Shown here: positions 22,850 to 33,557 of the stretch, one piece after another
How the letters are laid out: the number at the start of each line of letters is the position of its first letter
Numbering within the stretch: the first letter of the stretch is position 1
Assembly (NCBI GenBank): GCA_016490735.1
Contig: JAEMWC010000194.1
Coordinates: 315,001-379,000 of the forward strand
Direction: 5' to 3'
Length of the DNA: 64,000 nucleotides
From: Pachyseris speciosa
Taxonomy: Eukaryota > Cnidaria > Anthozoa > Scleractinia > Pachyseridae
The notes under the pieces: model-generated
The model's database searches: none
Seen by the model: only the letters and a program-made list of their open reading frames with translations
Told to the model about the DNA's origin: nothing
Position numbers and translations under genes: made by a program

Positions 22850-24617
22850 CGTCTGTAACTGCTGAAATTTGGACAGTGAAAGCATTTGAGGCGACTGTTT
22901 TGGTAATCATTGTGCCAGTATTGCTGCCGTGTACGGGATAGTAAAAGATTGCAATGCTTGTTCTTCTTAAAAGAGTAGTAATTTATCCCTGGTTCCTTTC
23001 TCTTTTGCTTATAAATGGTAAAGCAGATCGGACACTCTTGGGAGCTGATGAAAACTATGTTCTGACTGAATATCGTCACTCGGTAATTAGAACCAGATTG
23101 ATTCCTGTAAACATCTCGTCTGTCTTGAAATAGCTCTTGTCAGTGGAGAGAAGCGGTAAATCCATACCGTTGTAAGAAAGGTGTCTCATTTGATCAGTCA
23201 GACAAACAGCTGGCTTCTACTGATCAGCATATGCGCTGCTCTCGCATGGATAGCCTCTCATTAGATCCTTTTTTTAGCACAACACTGCCTTGTAATTTAG
23301 ATAAAAAGAGAACGCCTCCTTTCATTTATCTGAACCGCTCTTAATCAGAAAGTTGAATTGATTAAGGGTCGCTGTTTGAATTTAAACCAAAGGTACAATT
23401 GGTCAATAAATGTAACAAAAAAAAAAAAATAAGAAGAAGAACTACTTGAAGATGATAAGAAAGCGTTACAGTCAGTCAGCAGTTTCCTTTGTATCGGCTG
23501 GCAAAGTGATTTGTGTACTGAGGGTTTCAGAGATCAGTTCTACATTCAAACAGGCCGAACAAGTAATCCAGCAGTCGTAATTTCAACAAATAACGCAAGT
23601 TCACATTACGCTTATAATCATTTCAGCACAGTTTAAACCCATTAGTTGAAAGGAAGCTCAATAAATGTTGTTTTCTACGTTTGGCTTCAGTTAAAAGTAG
23701 TCGCCTGCCTCTTTCGTGCCTCCATCATTATATAAAGAGAAGTAGGCGCAGCGACATAAACCACTCTTGCGTGCTAAAATAGCCTCTCTCTCCCCAAATT
23801 ATGGGTACATGAAGGGAAGAAGACCTTATTTATGTACGTTCTATACAGTGAATGAAAAAAAACGATAACTGATTTTTCTCAATCGACATTATTCCTTGAC
23901 TAAACGGCTTTAATACTTAGTCGTGAAATTAGGCATCATGGCAAGTATTAAGTCGAACCGAAAATTCGACTTTAGCCAATGGTTACAGTTAAGCAAATTA
24001 GCAGGCTCTAAATAATTTTACCTGTTGTGATAGAAGAGACTGATCAGTCGACGAAGATGAGGCACTTATTTTCCGTATAAGAGAAGTTTATAGCACTGTC
24101 GTTTCATTAATTTTTGGCCTAATTTGCATGTGGTTCGATGTATAGCAGTGAAAACGCATGCACTGTCACGGCGTTACACAGCAACGCTTCAGCTGTGTAA
24201 AACATCCATATTTACACAATAAACATGCTCTTTTTCATCACAAACACAAGTATTTGCTCTATAGCGGAGTGGCCAGGCCACTTTCCAGTTTATCGAAGGT
24301 CAAACACGACTGGTTATTAAATAGAAAATCAAAAAAATAAATTTCGATTTGAATGAAAGTACCGTGTTTTCAGGTTTTAGTACAAAACTGAACAGAAAAC
24401 GGATAGAAGAAACAAATATACCGCATATCAATTATCATGCAGTCATGGATTAACGGCAAAACCAGCTGAAGTTCGGTTGAATGGCATCTTTCAGAACTGT
24501 TGAAAAACCAAACGTTTATCTGCGGACTGACATTAGGATATGTTCATCAAAATATCATGTCTCTGGATAAACTTTTGGTTTTTTAAACCTTAATTCTCTG
24601 GTTACAAAAACTCCGCG
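22850..24617. other. intergenic stretch
   Basis: No coding exon, tRNA or bounded repeat was recognised. Short open frames lack domains. It includes an A-rich run near 23417. Confidence 0.35.
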
Positions 24618-25025
24618 AGAGTCCTAAAGTGATGACGTCACAAAAACTAAATGGTGAAATTATGGGATTTGTTTGGATATTCAGAAAGAACACGATAAAA
24701 AAACTTGGTATGGTATGGTATGGTATGGTATGATATTTTATTTATCCACATTACACGGATGAGTAGAAGACTCGTTTAAACGTGAACGTGCCAAATAATC
24801 AGCATTTACGAATTCAGCACTTGCCAAAAATCAGCATTTTCGTACAGTTTGAGAGCGAGATATTACCACTGTTGTGCTCTGCTGACTTAATATAAATCCT
24901 TCTACATTTTACTCTATAACGTTCTGAACCAAGTAAAATTTAGAAGGATTTGTATAGAGTCAGCAGAGCATAAAGGTGCTAATATCTCAGAGTCAATTTG
25001 CCTTAACATGCTGATTTTTTCGTAT
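24618..25025. repeat. foldback element, copy 2
   Basis: Same ends and central palindrome as 8468-8842, in opposite orientation. It starts AGAGTCCTAAAGTGATGACG and contains AAATTTAGAAGGATTTGT. A TGGTA pentanucleotide run and a TTTTATTTATCC block (about 24705-24770) interrupt the left arm and look like a second inserted repeat. The right arm appears truncated. Confidence 0.6.
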
Positions 25026-26533
25026 TAGACCGGTTCTTCACGAGGTCCTAGTTCTCATTCGATTCCATCGACTTGTCATACATGTTTGTTCAATAATTTA
25101 CATCTTCCTACAGTGACTGGGACCTGATAACATGTGACATTGTATTCGTTATGGGGTGGGTGACAGTTTTAAATTTTACAGCTGGACTGACAGCTTACTC
25201 ATCTCAGTATCAATATCGAATAGCTATTTTGCAGCAGTACGTTTGTTTGTGGGAAATCCAAACTGATATTTTCACGAACCAGTCTGGCAGTTAGTTAATG
25301 GGCCAGAGGGCGTAAGTTTAGACTGCGTAGCTGGTATTAATTAGTCAAGAAAAATGTTACTTACTAAAAGATAAAAATAAGATACGATAGAAAGTTTAAA
25401 GACTATGACTACAAGATAAAATGCTAAAAAACTCAAAGATGACTATAAGATAAAATCCTAAAAGCTACACTATGGTTAAAAAGAGAAAAACATTTCATAG
25501 ATTAACTAAAATGTGCTTTCAGTGCTTTCTTAAATAAAAGTCTCGAAGTTAAAGATCGCAGTCCAATTGGGAGTTCCGGCATTAAAAAAACTTGGCTCCT
25601 TGATAGCAAAAACTCTTTTTCCCAAATTCGAGGCGGACTTTAGGCAATTTTACTGAAAACCCATTGTTTCTTGTAGACTTAGAATGATCCAGTCTTTCAA
25701 AATACGAATTCATGTAAAGAAAGAGCAAACATTATCTTGAAGGCAGTCAAAGCCGACCAGCTGACCGTGTTTGCGCTTAATTATGTTTTCTACTGATATG
25801 GAAGTTTCAGATTACTGTTCCCAATGATTCCTAAACTTCGTTGTTCAAATATTCTTTATCAGACTTTTTCGGTGTCTTGACCAGCCAAGTGAACCGCAGT
25901 ATGTGAAAATTGGTAGCATCATAGTGTTATAGATTGTCTCAGCGCATTTTTGATCGGTGGACGGGCGAATTGATCTTAAAACTGAGGATAACTCTGCCTG
26001 CTGCTTTCTTGTAGGGTTTTCATGTATCAAAATATTATGTGAGGTTCAGATTTGGGTCTAGGTCAACACCCAGGTACTTCAGTGTAGGAAAGCGTATTGT
26101 TGATGCATGTACCTTTAACAGGGATGTTTAGTTCCTTTCCTTGAAGCCGGGTTCATTCTTTTTGAAGTTCCAAAAAACGTAGTCTCAGTCTTGCCTTTTT
26201 TGACGTTGATGATCAGCTAATTTTTTCGAGTCGATGACATAAACTGTTAATGTCTTTAGCTGAAGTATAAATTGCAGAGTCATCGGCATAGGTGATTATC
26301 TTTGAAAATTGTAACGGCATGTAGACATCGTTGAAATGAATTATGAGTAAAACAGGACCCAGTTGAGCTTCTGATAACACACTTTTATACTACCGCCAGC
26401 CTGTGATTTACAAAAAAGGTAATCTGTGAACCATTCCAGTTCTGTTCCATGGATTCCATAGAATGGTAGTTTAAATATTCAGGAGACCAGCGTGACGTGT
26501 ATCGAAAGCCTTGGACAAATCAATTAACACACA

Positions 26534-26924
26534 CGTCGGAGCGAATCGAGGAATTGTGGGTTGTGTATGGTTTATATACAGAAAATGGAGCTACGCTATT
26601 GGTGGTAACATGGTAACGTGAAAAACAGGAATAAATTAATTGAATGAAAAACGCTCGTTGATACCGTGGGGATTAAGAGTGCCAATTTGAAAGATCAGTT
26701 TTTGCTCGAGATTTTTACGGCTTTCCTTGGTACCTTGATGAAGGGAAAGGCCGGAGATCGACATGTGTTGTTTGGAATGGTTAGGGAGATTAAAATGCCG
26801 AGCGACAGGTTTGGATGCGTCTTTGTCATCTTTCTCAACATACACAAAAAACCATACACAACCCACAATTCCTCGATTCGCTCCGACGAAGGGCTAACGC
26901 TCGAAACGTCAGCTAATCGAATCC

Positions 26925-26955
<31 letters not shown>

Positions 26956-26998
26956 CGTTGATAAACCAAATTTTCGTGTTTCACTCCCCCACCGACGT

Positions 26999-27033
<35 letters not shown>

Positions 27034-27034
27034 T
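26534..27034 (-). mobile_element. Penelope-like element fragment inserted in the LINE
   Basis: About 500 bp flanked by a 14 bp target duplication TCAATTAACACACA (26520-26533 and 27035-27048). Removing it restores LINE continuity. A minus-strand frame (26636-26866) has the look of a Penelope C-terminal region: HFNLPNHSKQHMSI, then EQKLIFQIGTLNPHGINE. Inverted arms (26534-26572 and 26850-26887, sharing CACAATTCCTCGATTCGC) match the known tendency of these elements to carry inverted terminal repeats. It is severely 5'-truncated and inactive. Confidence 0.75.
26874..26923 (+). ncRNA. hammerhead-ribozyme-like motif in the Penelope-like fragment
   Basis: Core CCGACGA (26883-26889), stem II GGGC/GCTC with loop TAAC (26891-26902), GAAA (26903-26906), then C and GTC cleavage triplet (26908-26910). 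Stem I can form from GATTCG-CT (26875-26882) and AG...CGAATC (26911-26923) with an internal loop. Stem III would be only about two pairs, as in the minimal type I hammerheads reported for Penelope-like elements. One conserved position is changed (CUGA to CCGA), so this copy may be weak or inactive. Confidence 0.55.
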
Positions 27035-28610
27035 TCAATTAACACACAGCCTGTTAAATTTTTCCGTTTTGAGCTTGTTTTCTGATGGCATCCGAGTAAA
27101 GTGAGTAACTGCTACTGATTCTGTAAAGCGATTACGACGGAAGCCATACTGAAAGTGAGAGAGCAAGCCATTCTGCTCCAGTTTTAGAAAATAATGGAAG
27201 AATTGGTATGGGTCTATAATTATCAATTTCGGCCAATGATCCAGATTTGAATAGTAGTATAGCTTTAGCCGCTTTCCAGTCGGTGGGTATAGTTCCTGCT
27301 CTTAGGGATAAAGTTGATTATATATGAGTCAAAGGCTTTGCTATTAGACCAGCAGCATCTTTCAACATTCCCATTGTCTAGGCCAGAAGACATCAGGGTT
27401 TCTTTTGAGGTTTTTAGTTCTTTAATCATTTCAACTTCTGGAACTGCTTTAAATTCAAAGTTGTCACGTGGTGGTTGCATGTTACACATAACAGGCCTTT
27501 TCCAGACAAGGTCGTAGAGCGGAATGGACTTCTTCTTTAGAGTGCGCACAACTCCAGTGAAGTAGTTGCAGAAAGTGTTAGCGATGTTACCCTTATCCGT
27601 GATATTTCACCCATTTACAAGAATGGCAGACCCGGGTTCCTTTTTAGGCTTTGTGGGCAATAATTTTTTGATGGTTGTCCAGAACTTATCAGGAGAGGTC
27701 GCATTTTCTTGTAGAATATTACGATGATATTTGTTTTTACATTTCCTGGTCATACCATTAACTTCGTTTCGTTGACGTTTATAGGAAGACCAATCAGATT
27801 TTCCCTGTTGGTTTTTCTCGCCTTTCTCAGAAGCTAACCTCTTATGTTCATTCACCTGCTTAACACTCTTTGTTAGCCATGGGCTGAGTTTGCCTTTGAA
27901 TTTTTAGTTTTGCTTAATGATAGGAGCGTGGTCATCAATGCATTGGTTCAGGATATCGGACTTTAAGAAAGACCAAGCTTCATTGACACAGGAGGAATTA
28001 AAGATTAAGGCTCGAAGTTGTTTGACTGTAGATCATTACAACTGAAAGAATGTTGGATCATAATTTGCAAAATTTCGGCAAATGATTGTTCTGGGCTGAT
28101 ATTTATGGTTATGCAATTTCCGAACACAGCCAATCATATCGTGGTCACTTAGTCCAGTGGGGATTACTTTAATGCAGTAGAGATTTTGAGGCTGGTTGGT
28201 GTAAATTACGTCTATCAATGTCTTTTATTCCTGCGTTATCCTCGTGGGATCCTTAATTAGTTGCTTTAGACCAAAGATGACACCATAGATTTCAGTTCTT
28301 TGTTGTTCGAGCTCACCAGGTAATTACAATTCATGTCCCCGGTCAAAATAACTTCTTTCTTTTCGAGAGATAAAGCAAGGAGCATTGATTCCAATTTGCA
28401 TTTAAAATTTGAGCAAAGGTGTTTCGAGGAATCTGGTGGTCGATAACCAAAACCATTGAGGATGCCCTTTGATCTAGGAAATAAAATTTTGATCCAGTTA
28501 CATTCAATTTCGTCTTCCTCAAGATCCAATCTTCTATGAAAAGGAACAGCTGAAGAAATGTATGCTTCCACTCCTCCACCTTTGCCAGTTCCTTGGTTTA
28601 CTATATATCA

Positions 28611-29160
28611 CCGAGTCTTTACCGGCTACTTTTACTCAGTGAAGATATAAGTCGGTTGTTTTAGCTAAAAGGAACTTTATCTTTATAAAGCTAATAAACT
28701 AAACAAATCAGCGGAATACAAACAAGAAAAACTAGTTATATACGTAAGGAAGCGATCGAATAAGGGAGAGAAAAAGTAAAAGCAATGATCGCAAGGACTG
28801 AAGCTTCTAGATGTACACTGGATGTAATATCGAAGTCTGAGCACGCTAGTTTTGTTTCTCTTGAGAGTGACGCAACAAAAACTTAGGCCAGATCGCTCTC
28901 ACGCAAGTTAGAATACGGGAGGTACTGTCGTGGTATTTCGCTAAGAATTCATAAAAAAATACCCCCGAAAGAGAAGACTGGCTGCTGTAATGGAGCTGTA
29001 ACTGCCGCCTAAACAATCAGTGGCTTTCAGCTTACCTCTTTCAGCTTACCTAGATACATTAATTTGTGAGGAGTCCTTGCCACTTCAAGCCACATCCCAC
29101 AAGCTTCATATTTTCATTGCTTGTTTTATTCATTATGGTATTTGAGCCTGGGTAATAGCT
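28611..29160. other. repeat-derived intergenic stretch
   Basis: No gene is seen. Near 29040-29105 is a block (AGTCCTTGCCACTTCAAGCC) that recurs almost unchanged at 29831-29866, flanking the SINE region, plus a block TTTCAGCTTACC with ACATTAATTTGTGAGG that recurs near 29430-29462. These look like pieces of one retroelement family. Confidence 0.45.
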
Positions 29161-29164
29161 ATGC

Positions 29165-29206
29165 AATGCTGATGAAGCCTAACAAGGCCGAAACAGTTGT
29201 CCACGG
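29165..29206 (+). ncRNA. second hammerhead-like motif
   Basis: Contains the exact core CTGATGA (29169-29175), a stem II GCCT/AGGC with loop AACA (29177-29188), GAAA (29190-29193) and a GTC triplet (29199-29201) after a possible 2 bp stem III with loop AGTT. Stem I is weak in this copy, which lowers confidence. CTGATGAAGCC...GGCCGAAAC motifs are typical of Penelope-like terminal repeats. Confidence 0.4.
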
Positions 29207-29659
29207 CAGGGCCCGCGCAGCAAGTTTGTAATTGGGGGAGTGGGGGAGGGGACTCACTCCGAACGCGTTAGCGTGAGTCAACTAGGGAAGGGGGGTGGCT
29301 AAAGTCCCCCAGCCCCTCCCCTTGCGCGGTCCCTGCATGGCTGCTAATGCTCAGGCTCAACCTTTATTTGGTAGATTTAAGGGGTAATACCCGCTACCAC
29401 CATGGCCTTAGTGCCCAGTCAGTGGTTCATTTTCAGCTTACCAAGACACATTAATTTGTGAGGTATCCCTATACTGACGATACGAGAACCTACTGCGCAC
29501 ATTCGTCATGATAATTTTTGACCATTCTCTCGTCTCAGTTTGACCAGTTTTCGGGATCAGCCGACTGTCTTAAGCTCCTTTTCACGCCCAGTTTCGCAGG
29601 ACTGCTCATTAATATACTAACGAGGATGCGTAATCAGGTTCCTGAGAGTATATATTTTC

Positions 29660-29778
29660 AAATGAACAATGATCCTCGCAGTTATGAACGCAATTTATGC
29701 AATTGCGAAAAGAAGCTTGAAAAAAATTCAGGACTTCAACGGGGTTTGAACCCGTGACCTCGCGATTACCGGTGCGAT

Positions 29779-29815
<37 letters not shown>
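29660..29815 (-). mobile_element. tRNA-derived SINE, copy 1
   Basis: The tRNA-like head is at 29732-29804 on the minus strand, with an A box (TAGCTCAGTTGG, complement at 29786-29797) and a B box (GGTTCAAACCC, complement at 29742-29752). The anticodon arm is imperfect: the loop would read GGT (Thr) but position 33 is C and one base is extra, so it is not a functional tRNA. The body after the head (ATCCTCGCAGTTATGAAC region) is shared with the copy at 55350-55500, which marks it as a SINE. Confidence 0.75.
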
Positions 29816-29819
<4 letters not shown>

Positions 29820-30237
29820 AGGTCAATTGTGGAGTCCTTGTCACTTCAAGCCACATCCCACAAGCGTGTTGTGTAGGTACTGTGTGGCATAACGAACTCA
29901 TCCGGGATGGATCAATTTATCAACTATTACTTTTCTCTCTGGAGAATGAAATGGCTGCTTTTCTCAACTTAATTAATTTGTCCGTTGAGTGTAGTTTTTA
30001 GACCAGAGCCACAGACGAACTACACCCGGAGACAAAACGAAAGCACTGCCAAAGGTTGTTAGTCTATTTTTTGTTGTCGCGGGGGAGGGGGGAGTGGGGA
30101 GGGGTATGGGTGAACGGAAAGTGACGTAATGTAACAAATCGTTGATACATACATGACGTAACATACTGGTTCTGCTGACATCCGCTTAAGCGTTCCTTAG
30201 AATGAACTTCTAAGGATATGATCTTTAAAATCATCAA

Positions 30238-31449
30238 ATGATGGAAAGTGTTGCGTTAGGGAAGTACGACGCGGCTGTTGTTGGCGGCGGAGTCGTAGGC
30301 TGTGCTGTTTTACGTGAGTTTTCGTCGTTGGGGCTCAGCTGTGTTCTCTGCGAAAAGGAGGAGAATCTAGTGAGCGGTGCGAGTTCCGGAAACAGTGGTA
30401 CACTTCATACAGGCTTCGATGCACCGCTGGACAGTCTGGAGCTTCTTTGCCTTCAGCGAGCAAGGAGCTTGAACGAGAACTTCTTTTCAGAGTACGAAAT
30501 TCCTTTCAGAAAGTCTGGGGGCCTTATCGTCGCTTGGAATGAAAACGATCTCGAGAAATTGCCTGAATTGGTTGCAAAAGCTCAAAAAGCAGGGGTCACA
30601 GACGTAAAGCAAATAACGGCCACGGAGCTACTCGAGAAGGAGCCGCGTTTGAGCCCCAGCGCCTTAGGTGCCGTGTATGTTCCTGGAGAAAGTATAGTTG
30701 ATCCTTGGAGAATTCCCATCACTTTAGCTAACATAGCCATTGCCCATGGAGCAACTGTAATGACAACCTGTCATGTGACCAGTGGCAAAAGGCATGGAAA
30801 TGAGTGGCAGCTGTCAACATCCAAAGGACAAGTCACTGCTAAAGTTGTGGTCAATTGTGCTGGTTTGTATGGGGATGAATTAGAATCAATACACAGACAA
30901 AGTCCTTTTACAATAAAACCTAGAAAGGGGCAGTATGCAGTTTTTGACAAATCAGCAGGCAAACTGTTGAATTCCATCATCTTTCCTGTACCTACTCCAA
31001 AAACCAAGGGTGTTCTTGTCTTTCCCACAGTTTATGGCAACGTCATGGTTGGGCCCACTGCGGAGGACCAGTTAGATCGCAGTAATGCTGAAACTGATGC
31101 AGCTGTGATTGAAACCTTAGTGAATCACGCTAAAACTATTGTTCCGTCTCTCAAGGAACATACTGTTATAGGCACGTATGCTGGGCTGCGGCCAGCCACT
31201 GAGTTCAAAGATTACTGTATAGAGTGCCTGCCAGATGATGGATGGATCACAGTTGGTGGAATTCGCTCAACGGGTCTTTCTGCTTGTCTTGGAATTGCAA
31301 AGCACGTAGCCTCTTTTTTACCATCTTTTGGATTTAAACATACTGGAACTTACTTGCCAGCAAATGGTTTTGTTAAAGTTGATCATGATTGGAAGGTCAC
31401 TCACCCAATTACAAACTTTGGAATGTTATCTAGTGATGACACAAAATAA
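30238..31449 (+). CDS. single-exon FAD-dependent oxidoreductase (DAO family, GlpA/L2HGDH-like)
   Basis: Intact intronless frame of 403 aa. The N-terminus has the dinucleotide-binding motif AAVVGGGVVG (GGGVVG at residues 16-21) and an acidic residue at the end of the second strand (E39) expected to bind the ribose of FAD. It is followed by SGASSGNSGTLHTGF (residues 46-60), matching the ASSxNSGxxHxG segment of glycerol-3-phosphate dehydrogenase, L-2-hydroxyglutarate dehydrogenase and related enzymes. Near the C-terminus GGIRSTGLSA (340-349) matches the FAD-contacting GIRSxGLxA motif. It lacks the extra C-terminal [2Fe-2S] domain of many bacterial GlpA-like proteins. Likely reaction: flavin-dependent oxidation of a 2-hydroxyacid, glycerol-3-phosphate or similar; substrate not determined. 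No mitochondrial targeting signal is obvious. Start: ATGATG at 30238; the second Met is equally possible. Absence of introns beside multi-exon neighbours suggests retroposition or lateral transfer. The stop at 31447 overlaps an AAATAAA that could serve in polyadenylation. Confidence 0.85.
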   Translation: MMESVALGKYDAAVVGGGVVGCAVLREFSSLGLSCVLCEKEENLVSGASSGNSGTLHTGFDAPLDSLELLCLQRARSLNENFFSEYEIPFRKSGGLIVAWNENDLEKLPELVAKAQKAGVTDVKQITATELLEKEPRLSPSALGAVYVPGESIVDPWRIPITLANIAIAHGATVMTTCHVTSGKRHGNEWQLSTSKGQVTAKVVVNCAGLYGDELESIHRQSPFTIKPRKGQYAVFDKSAGKLLNSIIFPVPTPKTKGVLVFPTVYGNVMVGPTAEDQLDRSNAETDAAVIETLVNHAKTIVPSLKEHTVIGTYAGLRPATEFKDYCIECLPDDGWITVGGIRSTGLSACLGIAKHVASFLPSFGFKHTGTYLPANGFVKVDHDWKVTHPITNFGMLSSDDTK

Positions 31450-31652
31450 ATTCTACTGAGGACTGACAATGATTAATTTTAGTGTACAATTTAACCTTCA
31501 CTGAGAATCAGGTTTTTTTTTTTTACCTTCAACTGGTCCAGGCTTCTCATTTGAGGATGGTAGGGTGGTTTGCAATCCCATACCCAGAATCTTTGTTGTC
31601 CTTGACCGACTCTGGAAAGATCTGATCCAGAATTCCAGAAATATTGGACTTC

Positions 31653-31812
31653 CAATTGAAGGGGTGCATGGAAAAAAGCCCTAAGTGACTTCTGATCAAC
31701 TGTTAGATTCTCATTCCAAATTGCCTTTTATTTGCTTGTAAAACACGGAGAGAATTTGACTGAACATCAAGAGTCACTTAGGGCTTTATTCCATATACCC
31801 CTTCAATTGAAC
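31653..31812. repeat. inverted repeat (MITE-like)
   Basis: Arms of about 45 bp, left CAATTGAAGGGGTGCATGG and right its near complement, containing AGCCCTAAGTGACT and its complement. The loop is about 60 bp. It lies just downstream of the oxidoreductase gene. Confidence 0.65.
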
Positions 31813-32253
31813 TGCATGTGCATGCGGTTCAGCACCATGTTGGACTTCTGTTTTACTTCAATCAGAAATGTAAGCCTAAGCGATCTTTTAAGAGTCACTT
31901 ATTTCTTCAAGCATGTGCAGCAAGGAAGGAAGATTGGGTGGTTTGGGACTGGTCTCCACATCTAATAAATTTGTTGTGTTTTCTCAATCTTAATTAAAAA
32001 CATATAATTTTTCTACTCAGCAATGAACTGGGTGTAGATTGCATTGAAGGATACATAAAAAGATTACAGTAATCTGGGTACAAGCCCGTTTAAGTTGATC
32101 AACACAGAGAATCCAAATCTGGTTCTTTAATACATTGTCTTTCTACCCGTTTTTCAATATCAGCGCATCTAATCATAAAATTTGCTCAGACATTCACACA
32201 CAAAGATGATGAGAAGTTTTGGTGGAAAACTTCAGGTAACCTTGTTATCACTT

Positions 32254-33557
32254 TACCATAAAAACTCGTGTATAAGCCGCACTTTTTTGCCGAAATTTTG
32301 GGCTCAAAATCGTGGGTGCGGCGTATATACGAGACCATTGCTTTCAGAGGGAGTAAGACTTCTATATGGGGTCACAAATACTGAAATAGCACCAAAAACC
32401 ATCAGTGAATAAAGATTAAACACATTGCTTTCGGTAGAAATGGTGGCTTCTAAAGGAGCCGTTTGTATCTTCAGGTTCAAAACCCTAATCTTGCTGGCCA
32501 GTCGTTCTAAACTCTAACTGGCATGGGATCTCCATACTTCCACAAAAGATTTTTACAATGTCGTCTTTGACTGATCACTCCAGTCTCTCCACTATGTGAG
32601 AGAAAATACCACACTATTCAGGAGAACTTGTGAGGCAAATGGCCGACCGTTTCATTGCCTTTCATTACTTGCATGGTGTGTTTATCCTTGGGGTTGTTAA
32701 ACTCTCATTTAACGACAAGTTTTTTTCCGACTGATGGCTTCCATACGTCTTTATAAACACTATCCACGCACAGCTGATGCAAAGCGAACCTTTCCATCTG
32801 TGTCCATGTTCCCTCTGTAAATGTCTGTGTGATTACTAAGCATACGTTTAGAATCGTTCTCTCTTTAACAATGAAGACATCCGTTATCAGTCCCAAGAAT
32901 TAAGGAAATCTATTTATAAGCCGTGCACAACAACCAACATTGGAAAACAATCTGTATCTTCAATTGTAGTTGACCTTTGGCAAGATCTTCCAACTAGCTT
33001 GAAAAATCTTAACACTTTACCCTTCCTGGCAAATTAAAAGAATTTCTTCTTAAAACTCAATCCAGTAAGTAAAATCATGCCAACGACTGCCTATATATGT
33101 GCTTATTTTTTCGTCTTAGTTTTCAAATGTATCTGTGTTGTTCTTGTCGTATCTGCTACAATTTGTTTAATAACTTTCCTTAGCTAGGGGCTAACTACTG
33201 TCTAGAAAACTTAAGTTTATTTAGCCCCTTGGCACCTTTAAATGGTAATGGTTTAGCTTTTTCCCCCTTTTCACAGATCCAAATTCCTTTAAAAAATGTA
33301 ATGCTAATTGTAAGAAAAGGTGTAAATAATAAAGATTGTTGTTGTTGTTGTAAATCGGTGTTTTAAGAGTTGTATAACGTCTTAAGGTCGCTGCAAATAC
33401 ACAGCATTAGATTTCCGCAAGTTTATCGCGAACGAACAAACAACTTTTTTGCTGGAGTGATTTTTTTGAGTTTATCTTTTTTTTGTCAAAATCATGCTTG
33501 AAATTTGGGGGTGCGGCTTTTCTATGAGTGCAGCTTATACACGAGTTTTTATGGTTA
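32254..33557. mobile_element. 1.3 kb element with TIR TACCATAAAAACTCGTGTAT
   Basis: Left end TACCATAAAAACTCGTGTAT, then AAGCCGCAC. Right end is the complement (GTGCAGCTTATACACGAGTT, then TTTATGGTTA). The TIR is about 30 bp. No transposase is seen, and a LINE 3' fragment (about 32930-33350) is nested inside. Confidence 0.7.
32930..33350 (+). pseudogene. LINE 3'-end fragment with GTT-repeat tail
   Basis: A short frame reads NIGKQSVSSIVVDLW then LPTSLKNL, the typical last residues of a non-LTR retrotransposon ORF2. It is followed by a 3' UTR and a (GTT)n-like tail near 33338-33352. It is a truncated insertion inside the TIR element. Confidence 0.6.

Larger units (their letters stand above)
25490..28610 (-). 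pseudogene. decayed non-LTR retrotransposon (CR1/jockey-like LINE)
   Basis: Read on the minus strand, fragments in several frames follow the order of a LINE ORF2. An endonuclease part has GDMNCNY (near 28340) and SDHDMI (near 28140). A linker with KFWTTIKKLLP follows (near 27680), then reverse transcriptase with YGFRRNRFTES (near 27130), LSKAFDT (near 26500) and the catalytic YADD (26279-26290). A C-terminal part has LRSLTSRLLFKKALKAHF (near 25520). Frameshifts and stops separate the pieces, so it cannot be active. The 5' end appears truncated near 28610. A Penelope-like fragment (26534-27034) is inserted in the reverse transcriptase part. Confidence 0.8.

Noticed and set aside
29732..29804. 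tRNA-Thr-like gene on the minus strand
   Set aside because: The anticodon arm has an extra base and C at position 33, and the flanking body recurs with a second tRNA-like head at 55422-55493, so it is a SINE head.
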